Below, in pieces: positions 6,762 through 13,195 of a stretch of 13,195 nt of DNA. Under the pieces are notes generated by a model. That model saw only the letters and a program-made list of their open reading frames with translations, ran no database searches and was not told the DNA's origin. The position numbers and the translations under genes are program-made. The stretch lies in NCBI GenBank assembly GCA_020353115.1, contig CP070687.1, positions 1,117,909 through 1,131,103 of the forward strand, in the 5' to 3' direction. Positions within the stretch are counted from its first letter, which is position 1, and every line of letters starts with the position of its first letter. The DNA comes from Bacteroidales bacterium (GTDB taxonomy: Bacteria > Bacteroidota > Bacteroidia > Bacteroidales > VadinHA17).

Positions 6762-7493
6762 ATGATCGCACTATTAAGAAAAGAGATAAACGGGTTTTTC
6801 AGTACACTGACAGGGTATATTGTGATTATTGTATTCCTGATAGCTAATAGCCTGTTCATGTGGGTTTTCCCCGGAGAACTGAACATTCTCGACAGCGGAT
6901 ATGCTACCATTGACACACTGTTCGTCATGGCACCCTGGATCTTTCTATTCCTGGTTCCGGCGGTGACAATGAAAATGTTTGCTGACGAGAATAAAGCCGG
7001 TACAATGGAGTGGTTGTTTACCAAACCATTAACCGATATGGAAATCATCCTTGCAAAATTCTTTGCCGGCCTTATTGTAGTCATGTTTTCGATCATTCCC
7101 TGCCTGGTTTACTATGTAACGGTTTATCTTCTGGGAAACCCGGTTGGAAATATTGACTCGGGAGGAACATATGGTTCCTTTATCGGGCTTTTCTTCCTGG
7201 CGGGAGTTTATGTGGCCATCGGTCTTTTTGCATCTGCACTTACAAATAACCAAATTGTTGCATTTATAATCGCAGTGCTTATCTGTTTCCTGATGTATAT
7301 TGGCTTTGATTCTGTCAGTACCATCTCCCTTTTTAGAACGATAGATCATGTAATTGTTACACTCGGCATTAACGACCATTACCAGTCAATGAGCCGGGGT
7401 GTAATCGATTCGAGGGATATCGTCTATTATATTCTTTTAATTGCCTTGTTCGTAATTTTAACAAAGGTCGTTATCCAAAGCCGGAAATGGTAA
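6762..7493 (+). CDS. gldF: Gliding-motility-type ABC transporter permease GldF
   Basis: ABC-2-type inner-membrane permease; in Flavobacterium it works with the ATPase GldA and with GldG and is needed for gliding. The 243 residues fit GldF. Seen: a short cytoplasmic N-terminus (LLRKEINGFFSTLTGYIVI), the first helix, and the ABC-2 coupling region MKMFADENKAGTMEWLFTKPLTDMEIILAKF (split here as MKMFADENKAGTMEWL plus FTKPLTDMEIILAKF). About five further hydrophobic segments follow, the last being YYILLIALFVILTKVVI. Non-gliding Bacteroidota also carry gldF and gldG, so gliding cannot be concluded. The ATPase gene is not in the window. gldG follows after 48 bases. Confidence 0.93.
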   Translation: MIALLRKEINGFFSTLTGYIVIIVFLIANSLFMWVFPGELNILDSGYATIDTLFVMAPWIFLFLVPAVTMKMFADENKAGTMEWLFTKPLTDMEIILAKFFAGLIVVMFSIIPCLVYYVTVYLLGNPVGNIDSGGTYGSFIGLFFLAGVYVAIGLFASALTNNQIVAFIIAVLICFLMYIGFDSVSTISLFRTIDHVIVTLGINDHYQSMSRGVIDSRDIVYYILLIALFVILTKVVIQSRKW

Positions 7494-7521
7494 TCATATT
7501 CTGAATGGTATTCATATGTGG
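7486..7521 (+). repeat. 18-base imperfect tandem repeat over the gldF stop
   Basis: Unit 1 is AATGGTAATCATATTCTG (7486-7503) and unit 2 is AATGGTATTCATATGTGG (7504-7521); 14 of 18 positions agree. The gldF stop TAA (7491-7493) lies in unit 1, and the matching triplet in unit 2 is TAT. It looks like a local duplication of the 3' end of gldF into the gap before gldG. Confidence 0.7.
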
Positions 7522-7541
7522 AATAAAATAATTCGGTAACG

Positions 7542-9245
7542 GTGAACAGGAAGGAGCTTAAAATAAGAAATCTGACAGAACTGGGTCTGATCCTGCTTAT
7601 CATTGTTCTGCTCGGTTATTTATCCTCGCTGATTTCGATAAGACTGGATCTGACATCAGAAAAAAGGTATTCCCTCAGTCCGGCAACGAAAGAGATTTTA
7701 AGAAAACTGGAACATGAATTATACATTCAGGTCTATCTGGATGGCGATATGCCGATTGGTTTTAAGAAAATGCGAACCAGCATTACGGATATGCTCGAGG
7801 AATTCAGAGTTTACTCCAGAAAAAAGATGGACTTTGAGTTCATCGATCCATCTGAAAATCAGGATCCTGAAGTGAGAAATGAAATTTTCATGGAACTTGC
7901 AGGAAAAGGGTTGAAGCCAACCAATGTTCAGGTAACTGAAAAAGATGGCGGTACTTCCCAGAAAATCCTGTTCCCCGGACTGATTTTGAATTACAACACA
8001 ATGGAAATGGCGGTGAATCTCCTTAAGAATAATCCCGCTTTGCCAGCGGAACAGAACCTAAACAACTCGGTTGAGAGTCTTGAGTATGAGTTGATCAGTT
8101 CAATTAAGAATGTTAGCGCTGATACCATTTTCAAGGTGGCATTTATTGAGGGGCATGGTGAATTGGATGAATACCAGGTAGCAGATATTACCATGGAACT
8201 TGCCAGGTATTATAATATTGACCGTGGCGTTATCGGGGGCAAGACCGGGATTCTGGATGAGTATGCAGCAATCGTAGTGGCTAAACCCCGGGAGCCAATT
8301 TCCGAGGCTGATAAATTTGTGATCGATCAGTATATCATGAACGGAGGTAAGGTTCTCTGGCTGGTCGAAGAGGTATCGGTCAATTGGGACAGCCTGGTTT
8401 ATACAACATCAACCGTTGGAATGTATAGTCCCTTAAATATTGAAGATCAATTATTCAAATATGGCGTCAGGATTAATCCGATCCTTATAAAGGATATCAA
8501 TTGTACTTTGATACCGGTCAATATTGCCCTTGCAGGAGAGCAACCGGAATTTGCCCCGGTTCCCTGGTTATACTTCCCTTTAATGATTCCTCCGGAAAAT
8601 CTTCCCATTACCAGGAATATCAATATGATCAAAGGAGAGTTTGTTAATGTTCTGGATACCGTTGGAGGCAGCGGTAGGATAAGTAAAACATTTTTGCTTA
8701 CTTCTTCAAAATACTCAGGGACAGTAAATCCGCCCTGCCTTATCACTCTTGAAGAGGTCAGGAAAACTCCGGAGGAAGGAACATTAAACCAGTCCTTTCT
8801 TCCTGTGGCCGCCCTGCTTGAGGGTGAGTTTGAATCCATATTCAAAAATCGTCTGGTATCGGACTTCCTGCCCTCAAAGGAATACGAGTTTAGAGAGACC
8901 AGCCTTCCAAACAGGATGATCGTAATAGCCGATGGCGATATAATAAGGAATGAAGTAAGTGTCAGGGGGGACAGGATCATCCCGCTACCTCTTGACCAGG
9001 ACCGGTATACAAACCAGTCATATGGGAATAAGGACTTTATTGTCAATTGTATCAATTATATGCTGGATCAGTCAGATCTTATGCCGCTCAGGTCAAGGGA
9101 ATTAAAGCTCAGGCTACTGGATAAATCAAAAATAAACGAATACAGGATCGGCCTGCAGATGATCAATACTATCTTCCCTGTTGCAATAATCATTATATCC
9201 GGCCTGGTTATTAGGCTTTTAAGGAAAAAGAAATTTGAGAAATAA
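7542..9245 (+). CDS. gldG: Gliding-motility ABC transporter auxiliary protein GldG
   Basis: A 567-residue membrane-anchored protein of the GldG / ABC-type uncharacterised transport auxiliary family, partner of GldF. Seen: a cytoplasmic basic start (NRKELKIRNLTE), one helix at about 13-33, the family block RLDLTSEKRYSLSPATKEILRKL, a thioredoxin-like/periplasmic auxiliary domain (YIQVYLDGDMPIGFKKM, then FIDPSENQDPEVRNE), IAFIEGHGELDEYQ-like residues around 200, a long periplasmic part, and a C-terminal helix (PVAIIIISGLVIRLL) ending in RKKKFEK. The start is GTG: an in-frame stop lies at 7524-7526 and no ATG comes before the first helix. It is 48 bases after gldF and followed by a DUF4340-like gene. 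Confidence 0.93.
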   Translation: MNRKELKIRNLTELGLILLIIVLLGYLSSLISIRLDLTSEKRYSLSPATKEILRKLEHELYIQVYLDGDMPIGFKKMRTSITDMLEEFRVYSRKKMDFEFIDPSENQDPEVRNEIFMELAGKGLKPTNVQVTEKDGGTSQKILFPGLILNYNTMEMAVNLLKNNPALPAEQNLNNSVESLEYELISSIKNVSADTIFKVAFIEGHGELDEYQVADITMELARYYNIDRGVIGGKTGILDEYAAIVVAKPREPISEADKFVIDQYIMNGGKVLWLVEEVSVNWDSLVYTTSTVGMYSPLNIEDQLFKYGVRINPILIKDINCTLIPVNIALAGEQPEFAPVPWLYFPLMIPPENLPITRNINMIKGEFVNVLDTVGGSGRISKTFLLTSSKYSGTVNPPCLITLEEVRKTPEEGTLNQSFLPVAALLEGEFESIFKNRLVSDFLPSKEYEFRETSLPNRMIVIADGDIIRNEVSVRGDRIIPLPLDQDRYTNQSYGNKDFIVNCINYMLDQSDLMPLRSRELKLRLLDKSKINEYRIGLQMINTIFPVAIIIISGLVIRLLRKKKFEK

Positions 9246-9326
9246 CCCGGTTCAAAATATTACAAACAGGACCACGTGGTTCCCGGATTAAAACAGGTCC
9301 GGGAAACAGGTACCGAACGGGCAGTC

Positions 9327-10322
9327 ATGAAAAAGGATTACCGTAAATATTTTTTTTGGATATTGCTGTTGACTCTGCTGATCGTGATTGTGTTTGCAAG
9401 CCGGCGATTCGGTGGTTTTGTAACATCCAGCGATTATTTTGCCATAAAGAACATCAACCGGGTAGCTTCCATCATTTTGGAAGAAGGGAATGAAAAGCTG
9501 GTTCTAAAAAAAGGGGATTCAGGGTGGACGGTAAACGAAAAGGAATTGGCCGGTACTAAAACCATCCGGTACTTTTTAGAATCCTTGTCCAGGATTACAA
9601 TAAAATCAACTGTTTCCGAATCAATATTCCTGAATGATTTATCCAATGATCCGGTACCGGAAATAAGGGTTACAGTTAAGGAAAAACCCGGATTTTCCAA
9701 ATCCTATCTTGTCTATCCGGTTTCCTCAAATCCGTATGGCAACTATTTCAAAAAGAGGGAGAAGGGGATTGCATACGTGGTTAATATACCTGGCTTTTCA
9801 GGAAATGTTGGTTCACTTTACATTACCAGTGAAAAACTCTGGCTGCCTCATGAAATTTACAGTTATCAACCATCCCGGATCAGAATGGTATGTCTTGAAT
9901 ACCCATCGGATGACGGAAGTTCATTCATGATTCGTCAGGACAGTACTGGCTGTTTTGAATTGTTCTCTTTGCCTGGAGAACTGCCTGTTCCGGAGGTAAA
10001 TCATGAAAGAATATTACGGTATTTGACCTATTTTAGTATCCTGCGGTTTGAAAGGCGGGTTATGGAATCCGATTCGGTAGATGTGGAAGGGATACTCCTG
10101 TCGATCCCTGTCCAGAATTTAAAAGTTGAGGATATTGACGGGGAAATAATTACCCTGAGGATGTTCCCGATAGTAGACCGGTATAGCGATTCAGAAGAAG
10201 AAGTTGACCTGAACAGGATCTACGGACAGATTAATGGGGAAAAAGAACTGGTGGTTATCCGGTATATGGATATTGATCCGATATTGAAAGATTTAACTTA
10301 TTTTACCGTGGATGAACGGTAA
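9327..10322 (+). CDS. DUF4340-like membrane-anchored protein, GldFG neighbour
   Basis: A 331-residue protein with a basic N-terminus (MKKDYRKYFF), one helix at about 9-24 (WILLLTLLIVIVFA) and a large extracytoplasmic part. The first periplasmic block, YFAIKNINRVASIILEEG, then KLVLKKGDSGWTVNEKELAG and a FLESLSRITIKS segment, resembles DUF4340 domains, which contain repeated beta modules of this kind. Its molecular function is unknown. DUF4340 genes often sit after an ABC-2 permease gene and a GldG-type gene, and that is the position here (81 bases after gldG), so I infer a third subunit or accessory factor of the same transporter. The frame extends to a GTG at 9276. I chose the ATG at 9327 because the extra 17 residues are polar and the basic-then-hydrophobic pattern starts at the ATG. 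Confidence 0.75.
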   Translation: MKKDYRKYFFWILLLTLLIVIVFASRRFGGFVTSSDYFAIKNINRVASIILEEGNEKLVLKKGDSGWTVNEKELAGTKTIRYFLESLSRITIKSTVSESIFLNDLSNDPVPEIRVTVKEKPGFSKSYLVYPVSSNPYGNYFKKREKGIAYVVNIPGFSGNVGSLYITSEKLWLPHEIYSYQPSRIRMVCLEYPSDDGSSFMIRQDSTGCFELFSLPGELPVPEVNHERILRYLTYFSILRFERRVMESDSVDVEGILLSIPVQNLKVEDIDGEIITLRMFPIVDRYSDSEEEVDLNRIYGQINGEKELVVIRYMDIDPILKDLTYFTVDER

Positions 10323-10490
10323 TTTTACATTATGCAGGAACCTGCTTTGAAACAAGATCCTTTAGAGAAAAAAGGGATTGGAGGTTATTGGGTTCTTGAT
10401 AAATTTTTTGTATAATTGATAATTAATAATCCACATCGGCAAAAAATAATATGAAGAACTGATTTTAGACAAATCCAAAACAACCAGCAT

Positions 10491-11621
10491 ATGAAATTTG
10501 TAGTGTCAAGCACTGACCTCTTAAGTCATTTACAGGCAGTCAGCAGGGTAATAAGCTCAAAAAATACCTTACCGATACTTGATAATTTCCTTTTCCGGTT
10601 AAATGATAATGAACTGGAAATTACAGCTTCCGATCTTGAATCCACCCTGATTACCAAAATGGTATTGGAGAATGCAACCGACTCAGGCAGTATTGCCATC
10701 CCTGCAAGGATACTTACGGATACGTTAAAGGAGTTTCCCGAGCAACCACTGACATTTGAAATCAATTTGGATACTCTTGCTATTGTTATTAGTTCCGAAA
10801 ATGGGAAATTCAGTATCGTTGGCCAGAAAGGGACCGATTTCCCTCAACTGCCAACCGTTAAAGATGACAAAAAAACTTCTTTCAACATCAATCCGGATGT
10901 TTTGCAATCGGGAATCACCAAAACAATATTCGCTACAGCCGATGATGAATTAAGACCGGTAATGAACGGAATCCTGGTTGAATTATCCCATCAGGAAATA
11001 ACATTTGTAGCTTCCGATGCTCATAAGCTGGTACGATATCAAAGATCGGATACCGGCGCAGGAACTGATTCATCATTTATCCTACCCAAGAAACCGGCAT
11101 CCCTACTGAAAAATATCCTGCCGAAAGAGGAAAATGAAGTAACAGTTGAGTTTGATGACAAGAATGCTTTTTTCAGGCTTTCAGACTACCGGTTGGTTTC
11201 ACGTCTTGTGGAAGGCAATTATCCCAGTTATAACTCGGTTATCCCTGAGAACAATCCGAATAAAGTTACCATTAACAGGATTGATTTTTTCAACACACTT
11301 AAAAGGGTATCGGTATTCTCAAACCAGGCGAGTAATCTTGTTAAACTTCAGCTTACTGGGAATCAGGTTACAATCTCGGCCCAGGATATCGATTTTTCAA
11401 TTTCAGCATATGAACGGTTGAAGTGTCAGTATGACGGGACCGATATGGAAATCGGTTTTAAATCCATATTCCTGATAGAGATCTTGTCTAATCTTCCAAC
11501 GGAGGAGATCGTAATGGAATTGTCCGATCCAACACGTGCCGGATTGCTCCTTCCTTCGTCAAAAGAAAATGAAGACGAAGACATCCTGATGTTATTAATG
11601 CCGATGATGATTAATGCATAG
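10491..11621 (+). CDS. dnaN: DNA polymerase III beta subunit (sliding clamp)
   Basis: Ring-shaped processivity clamp that tethers the replicative polymerase and other DNA enzymes to DNA. The 376 residues match the family. Three similar domains of about 120 residues are visible: MKFVVSSTDLLSHLQAVSRVISSKNTLPIL opens domain 1 (split: MKFVVSSTDLL, then QAVSRVISSKNTLPILDNFL); domain 2 begins near residue 130 with FNINPDVLQSGITKTIFATA and contains RPVMNGILVEL; domain 3 follows SRLVEGNYPSYNSVIP. The C-terminus LLMPMMINA corresponds to the MPM-type end lining the peptide-binding cleft. dnaA is not adjacent, so this is not the classic dnaA-dnaN origin arrangement. The 168-base gap before it shows no exact TAnnTTTG element and no clear terminator; the promoter is unresolved. 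Confidence 0.97.
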   Translation: MKFVVSSTDLLSHLQAVSRVISSKNTLPILDNFLFRLNDNELEITASDLESTLITKMVLENATDSGSIAIPARILTDTLKEFPEQPLTFEINLDTLAIVISSENGKFSIVGQKGTDFPQLPTVKDDKKTSFNINPDVLQSGITKTIFATADDELRPVMNGILVELSHQEITFVASDAHKLVRYQRSDTGAGTDSSFILPKKPASLLKNILPKEENEVTVEFDDKNAFFRLSDYRLVSRLVEGNYPSYNSVIPENNPNKVTINRIDFFNTLKRVSVFSNQASNLVKLQLTGNQVTISAQDIDFSISAYERLKCQYDGTDMEIGFKSIFLIEILSNLPTEEIVMELSDPTRAGLLLPSSKENEDEDILMLLMPMMINA

Positions 11622-11655
11622 GGACAACTTTCTGTACAATTACATAATCCCGGGA

Positions 11656-11663
11656 TAATTTTG
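11656..11663 (+). promoter_or_regulatory. Bacteroidota -7 promoter element before the exonuclease gene
   Basis: TAATTTTG matches TAnnTTTG, 38 bases upstream of the exonuclease ATG and inside the 80-base gap after dnaN. A T-rich TTTC at 11629-11632 is a poor -33 candidate at slightly long spacing. If real, the transcript would carry the 16-bp palindrome at 11685-11700 in its leader. Confidence 0.4.
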
Positions 11664-11684
11664 GGAAGAAAATATTATTCACTC

Positions 11685-11700
11685 AATAAGCTAGCTTATT
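11685..11700. promoter_or_regulatory. Perfect 16-bp palindrome directly before the start codon
   Basis: AATAAGCTAGCTTATT equals its own reverse complement. It ends one base before the exonuclease ATG (11702) and downstream of the candidate -7 element. It could be an operator for a dimeric regulator, or a weak leader hairpin (6-bp stem, CTAG loop) covering the ribosome-binding area. Neither role can be settled from sequence. Confidence 0.5.
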
Positions 11701-11701
11701 T

Positions 11702-12469
11702 ATGGAACTTAATTTAAAAAATCCTATTGCTTTTTTCGACCTGGAAACGACCGGAATTAATATTGCCAAAGACAGGATTGTTGAGATTGCTATTTTGAAG
11801 ATCGATCCAAGCGGGAAAGAAGACGCCATTACGATTCGCCTAAATCCCACCATACCAATTGATCCGAAAGCATCTGAAATACATGGAATATATGATGAAG
11901 ATGTTGAAGATGCCCCGACATTTGCAGAAGTTGCAAAAAACCTTTCTCACTTGCTCGAAGGATGTGATCTTGGCGGTTATAACTGCAGTAAATTTGACAT
12001 CCCTTTGCTTGCAGAAGAATTTCTGAGAGCCAATGTCGATTTTGATCTTAAGAAACGAAAAGTGATTGACGTGCAGGTAATTTTCCATAAAATGGAACAA
12101 AGAACCCTGAGCGCTGCATATAAATTTTATTGCCAGAAAGAACTTGAAAATGCGCACAGCGCTGAATCGGATACAAAAGCCACCTATGAAATACTCAAAG
12201 CGCAATTGGACAGATATGAAGAACTTGAAAATGAAATTGAAGCGTTATCAAAATTCTCTTCTGTATTGGATAATGTTGATTTTGCCGGTAGGATCATTTT
12301 AAATGAAGATGGTGTTGAAGTCTTCAATTTTGGAAAACACAAAGGTATACCGGTTGAAGAGGTTCTGGATAAAGAACCAAGCTATTATAGCTGGATGATG
12401 AACGGTGATTTCCCACTCTATACTAAAAAGGTTCTGACAGAAATAAAACTTCGGGCATTCAATAAGTAA
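11702..12469 (+). CDS. DnaQ-family 3'-5' exonuclease with ExoX-like C-terminus
   Basis: A 255-residue DEDDh exonuclease that removes nucleotides from DNA 3' ends. Seen: Exo I motif FFDLETTG (D13, E15), the IHGIYDEDVEDAPTF segment, Exo II NCSKFDIPLL (D99), and Exo III AHSAESDTKAT (H152, D157): all five catalytic residues are present. A linker rich in E and L (about 165-190) may be a short coiled coil. The C-terminal part from about residue 208 (FNFGKHKG, then SYYSWMMNGDFPLYTK) resembles the ExoX-like C-terminal domain. It stands alone and is not fused to a polymerase. Its position after dnaN suggests a repair or proofreading-type role, but I see no obvious beta-clamp-binding QLxLF motif. Its stop overlaps the start of the next gene (TAATG). 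Confidence 0.92.
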   Translation: MELNLKNPIAFFDLETTGINIAKDRIVEIAILKIDPSGKEDAITIRLNPTIPIDPKASEIHGIYDEDVEDAPTFAEVAKNLSHLLEGCDLGGYNCSKFDIPLLAEEFLRANVDFDLKKRKVIDVQVIFHKMEQRTLSAAYKFYCQKELENAHSAESDTKATYEILKAQLDRYEELENEIEALSKFSSVLDNVDFAGRIILNEDGVEVFNFGKHKGIPVEEVLDKEPSYYSWMMNGDFPLYTKKVLTEIKLRAFNK

Positions 12470-13080
12470 TGAAGATTATTTGCATCGGAAGGAACTATAT
12501 CGCTCATGCGAAAGAACTCAACAACCCGGTTCCTGATGTCCCGATTTTTTTTCTGAAACCCGACTCCTCAATATTGAAAAACAACAAACCTTTTTTCCTG
12601 CCGGATTTTTCGCAGGAGATTCATTATGAATTGGAAATTGTCGTAAAGATCGACCGCTTGGGAAAAAGTATTCCGGCAAGGTTTGCATCAAGGTACTTTT
12701 CCGAAATAGGTGTTGGAATTGATTTTACCGCCCGTGACCTTCAGAGAGAGTGCACGCAGAACGGATTACCATGGGAAATTTCCAAATCATTTGACGGGTC
12801 CGCAGCCCTGGGAAAATTCATAGAAAAAAAGAAATTCGAAAATATTCAAAATCTCTCATTTAAACTGGAGGTCAACGGCAGGATCGTTCAAAAAGGGAAT
12901 ACTGCAGATATGGTTTTCCCGGTTGATGAATTAATATCCTACCTGTCCCGTTTTTTTACCCTGAAAACTGGAGACCTGATATTTACAGGCACGCCTGAAG
13001 GGGTCGGCCCGGTAAAGAGGGGCGATCATCTGAAAGCATACATCGAAGATGAATTGTTGCTGGATTTTTATGTGAAGTGA
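12469..13080 (+). CDS. Fumarylacetoacetate hydrolase (FAH) family protein
   Basis: A 203-residue single-domain FAH-family enzyme, the short type like FAHD1/YcgM, known as acylpyruvate hydrolases or oxaloacetate decarboxylases/tautomerases. Seen: the N-terminal GRNYIAHAKEL, PIFFLKPDSSIL, the metal ligands E54 and E56 in IHYELEIVVKI and D85 in GIDFTARDLQ, K106 in SKSFDGSAALG, and the C-terminal GDLIFTGTPEGVGPVKRGD. All are conserved family blocks. The exact substrate cannot be inferred. The ATG shares its first base with the exonuclease stop, which points to translational coupling, although the two activities have no evident metabolic link. Confidence 0.93.
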   Translation: MKIICIGRNYIAHAKELNNPVPDVPIFFLKPDSSILKNNKPFFLPDFSQEIHYELEIVVKIDRLGKSIPARFASRYFSEIGVGIDFTARDLQRECTQNGLPWEISKSFDGSAALGKFIEKKKFENIQNLSFKLEVNGRIVQKGNTADMVFPVDELISYLSRFFTLKTGDLIFTGTPEGVGPVKRGDHLKAYIEDELLLDFYVK

Positions 13081-13195
13081 AATGCACTTAATCCACTCCT
13101 GGCAGATAACCTGTCATTCAGCGGCCCCAGTAGGACAATGGTATAGCCATCGTATGACTGGTCAAGTAAAAAGATAATCCTCCTTCGCCAAGGCT
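13068..13195 (-). pseudogene. Decayed GIY-YIG nuclease fragment (possible)
   Basis: On the minus strand, one frame (from 13194) reads ALAKEDYLFT and stops at 13162; the next frame (13193 to 13068) carries on with LLDQSYDGYTIVLLG, then PLNDRLSARSGLS, and stops. Small GIY-YIG nucleases have a start like VYxLxSxSxDxxYIGxTxxLxxRLxxHNxG. SQSYD, the Y-I spacing, LNDRLS and SG line up, but the YIG core reads TIV and the HN is lost. Two frames are needed. Inference: a frameshifted, mutated N-terminal remnant; it overlaps the end of the FAH gene by 13 bases. A third frame ending at 13118 (…SHTMAIPLSYWGR) is the alternative, as the tail of an unknown convergent gene. Confidence 0.4.
13179..13195 (-). 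repeat. CCTTGGCGAAGG dispersed repeat copy, cut by window end
   Basis: The minus strand reads AGCCTTGGCGAAGGAGG and runs off the window. It resembles the segment at 3084-3100 (12 of 17 bases). It directly precedes the GIY-YIG-like remnant, in the orientation expected if repeat and nuclease fragment travelled together. Confidence 0.45.

Noticed and set aside
9264..9310. Three AAACAGG copies and the palindrome ACCACGTGGT upstream of the DUF4340-like gene
   Set aside because: A 7-base word and a 10-bp palindrome are common by chance in 13 kb, and spacing between copies is irregular.
9276..9326. GTG start for the DUF4340-like protein
   Set aside because: The extra 17 residues are polar and precede a normal basic-plus-helix membrane anchor beginning at the ATG at 9327.
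10332..10390. Possible terminator after the DUF4340-like gene (GCAGGAACCTGC and ATCCTTT/AAAGGGAT)
   Set aside because: The first has a 2-base loop and no T-tract; the second needs a bulge and is followed by G-rich sequence.
10332..10415. 27-codon open frame between the DUF4340-like gene and dnaN
   Set aside because: Short, low-information sequence with no recognisable similarity or start signal; such frames are expected by chance.
10491..11621. dnaN as a marker of the replication origin
   Set aside because: No dnaA, no DnaA-box cluster and no AT-rich unwinding region are visible beside it; in Bacteroidota dnaN often lies away from dnaA.

Overview
The window looks like a chromosomal segment of a Bacteroidota bacterium, probably Bacteroidales/Marinilabiliales. 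Three things point there: a gldF-gldG pair; TAnnTTTG-type -7 promoter elements just upstream of four transcription units; and start codons without Shine-Dalgarno sequences. Most genes are housekeeping or envelope genes with intact reading frames. I see no phage, integrase, CRISPR array, rRNA or tRNA, and no clear new defence or biosynthetic system.

Layout. The left end is a minus-strand unit: pheT (phenylalanyl-tRNA synthetase beta chain), followed 3 bases later by the start of a macrodomain gene that runs off the window. A noncoding stretch of about 730 bases follows (2525-3256). It holds a pheT promoter, a GC-rich CCCGGG hairpin, a degenerate 8-base periodic array (2917-3068), a CGTAGC-type dispersed repeat and a surE promoter. 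Everything after that is on the plus strand: surE, a small three-helix membrane protein, lpxB and a SpoIID/LytB-like secreted protein form one probable operon. Then come gldF, gldG and a DUF4340-like membrane-anchored protein, with their own promoter; then dnaN; then a DnaQ-type exonuclease and an FAH-family enzyme that overlap by one base. The right end (13068-13195) is not clean coding sequence. It looks like a decayed minus-strand GIY-YIG nuclease fragment next to another copy of the CGTAGC/CCTTGGCGAAGG repeat.

How the genes work together. lpxB makes the lipid A disaccharide. The SpoIID-like protein following it at 11 bases probably acts on the cell wall in the periplasm, so this operon joins outer-membrane lipid and peptidoglycan work. 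GldF and GldG are the permease and auxiliary subunits of an ABC transporter whose ATPase (GldA) is not in the window; the DUF4340-like protein is a likely third partner. dnaN and the exonuclease are both DNA-replication or repair functions.

The observations most worth a second look are the octamer array, a perfect 16-bp palindrome directly before the exonuclease start, the GIY-YIG remnant with its flanking repeat, and the short tandem duplications at two gene junctions.
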